Assembly (NCBI GenBank): GCA_003222835.1
Contig: QHXE01000508.1
Span: forward strand, 1 to 5,758
Source: Acidobacteriota bacterium
GTDB lineage: Bacteria > Acidobacteriota > Blastocatellia > Pyrinomonadales > Pyrinomonadaceae
Reading direction: 5' to 3'
Length of the DNA stretch: 5,758 bases
A program made the position numbers and the translations under genes. Under the pieces are notes generated by a model, which made no database searches, was not told where the DNA came from, and worked only from the letters and a program-made list of their open reading frames with translations. Each line of letters starts with the position of its first letter. Positions within the stretch are counted from its first letter, which is position 1. This document shows, piece by piece, positions 4,953 through 5,758 of this stretch.

Positions 4953-5758
4953 TTGCGACTTAGCTGTCTGCCATTGCGAATAATATTTTTTTCTGTGGCG
5001 TGCTGGCTTTGCTCGTCGTCCGCTGCTGCTCAGGATCAAAACAAACCAGTACAGAGCGAGGATGTAGTTCGCGTCAATACGGCGTTGGTGCAAACCGACG
5101 TGACGGTGTTAGACAGGGGCGGCAGTTTCGTTAACGGCTTAAGCCGCGATCAGTTCGTTTTGAAGATCGATGGTAAACCGAGAGAGATTTCGTTTTTCGA
5201 GCAAGTCCGCGCCGGCAGTCGGAACGAAGAAGCACAACTCGCCGTGGCTCGTGGTAGTGCATCTGACCCTCGACGCCCAATTAGGACTGGTGCACTTCCG
5301 CTCGATCGGGGTCGCACAATTTTCTTCTTTGCCGACGATCTTCATCTCTCGCCCTCCAGCGTAAATCAAACGCGCACCCTGCTTTCACGTTTCATCGATC
5401 GCGAGATGGGCCAAAACGACGAAGCCGCGATCGCTTCAACTAGTGGACAGGTCGGGTTTCTACAGCAACTCACCGACAACAAGGCGGTCTTGCTCGCGGC
5501 CGTCGAGAGACTCAAACCGCGCCCTTCCATCCTAGCAAGTCTCGAGCGTCCCCCGATGACGGAATACCAGGCGTTAAGGATCGATCAGAACGACAACGAC
5601 GTGTTTGGTTTCTTTGTCGATGAGGTTGTCAGAGACAATCCCGGAATTTCGCGCGCGATCGCCGAAGAAATGGTTCATAGCCGTGCTTCGCAACTACTCC
5701 GCGAAGCCGCTTTCATCACGACCAATACGCTGACGACGGTCGAGTCTTTAATTCGCAG
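4953..5758 (+). CDS. Secreted VWFA-related protein, acidobacterial type (partial, 3' end missing)
   Basis: The frame is open from TTG 4953 to the window edge: 268 codons plus two bases, no stop. Residues 1-26 form a signal peptide: Arg near the start, hydrophobic core IIFFSVACWLC (10-20), and SSSAAA before a likely cut between A26 and Q27. The next block (about 37-84), VVRVNTALVQTDVTVLDRGG then FVNGLSRDQF and IDGKPREISFFEQ, is the N-terminal module of the VWFA-related proteins abundant in Acidobacteriota. A Rossmann-like VWA core follows, with RTIFFFADDLHLSPSS (121-136), then LLSRFIDREMGQNDEAAIA and VGFLQQLTDNKAVLLAAVERL. The MIDAS region has DDLHLS in place of the standard DxSxS, as is usual for this group. 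The protein is probably periplasmic or cell-surface; its function is unknown and the C-terminal part is missing. A 7-T run (4986-4992) lies in the signal-peptide codons, but the frame continues normally. Confidence 0.88.
   Translation, partial: MRLSCLPLRIIFFSVACWLCSSSAAAQDQNKPVQSEDVVRVNTALVQTDVTVLDRGGSFVNGLSRDQFVLKIDGKPREISFFEQVRAGSRNEEAQLAVARGSASDPRRPIRTGALPLDRGRTIFFFADDLHLSPSSVNQTRTLLSRFIDREMGQNDEAAIASTSGQVGFLQQLTDNKAVLLAAVERLKPRPSILASLERPPMTEYQALRIDQNDNDVFGFFVDEVVRDNPGISRAIAEEMVHSRASQLLREAAFITTNTLTTVESLIR

Noticed and set aside
5139..5369. Short frames on both strands inside the VWFA gene (minus 5139-5369, plus 5170-5364)
   Set aside because: Both lie inside the long open frame from TTG 4953, which has a signal peptide and family motifs.

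Overview
The window most likely comes from an acidobacterium. The main evidence is the gene at the right edge. It encodes a secreted protein of the VWFA-related type that is expanded in Acidobacteriota, with an N-terminal block reading roughly 'TDVTVLDRGGSFVNGLSRDQF...IDGKPREISFFE'. Moderately GC-rich coding sequence, GTG/TTG starts behind good Shine-Dalgarno sites, and REP-like CCCTCTCCC palindromes between genes fit this but do not prove it. I found no tRNA, rRNA, CRISPR array, transposase or phage gene.

Layout, left to right. (1) Positions 1-396 hold the last codons of a possible upstream gene and a small complete TPR protein. (2) Positions 397-740 are a 344-base stretch with no convincing gene: an open frame in phase with the TPR gene but behind its amber stop, a 7-C run, and a candidate extended -10 promoter. 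(3) Positions 741-1511 are a tight two-gene unit. It encodes a 105-aa protein with a PepSY-like C-terminal half and a 149-aa stand-alone C39-like (papain-fold) cysteine peptidase, with 3 bases between them. (4) Positions 1546-3892 hold a ketopantoate-reductase-family dehydrogenase and an MFS transporter of the oxalate/formate antiporter (OFA) family on the same strand. (5) Positions 3893-4128 are a convergent intergenic region with a weak hairpin. (6) apt (adenine phosphoribosyltransferase) lies on the minus strand. (7) The divergent region between apt and the VWFA gene carries two inverted REP-like copies, a short heptamer repeat and a candidate promoter. (8) The VWFA-related gene runs off the right end.

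How the genes may work together. The reductase and OFA transporter plausibly form a small 2-oxoacid or dicarboxylate module: the transporter has an Arg/Lys pair at the spacing of the oxalate-binding residues of OxlT. The PepSY-like/C39-like pair is the most interesting part. PepSY domains occur as protease propeptides and inhibitors, so a small PepSY-like protein just ahead of a lone cysteine peptidase suggests an inhibitor-peptidase or antitoxin-toxin pair. That is inference. apt is ordinary purine salvage and seems unrelated to its neighbours.
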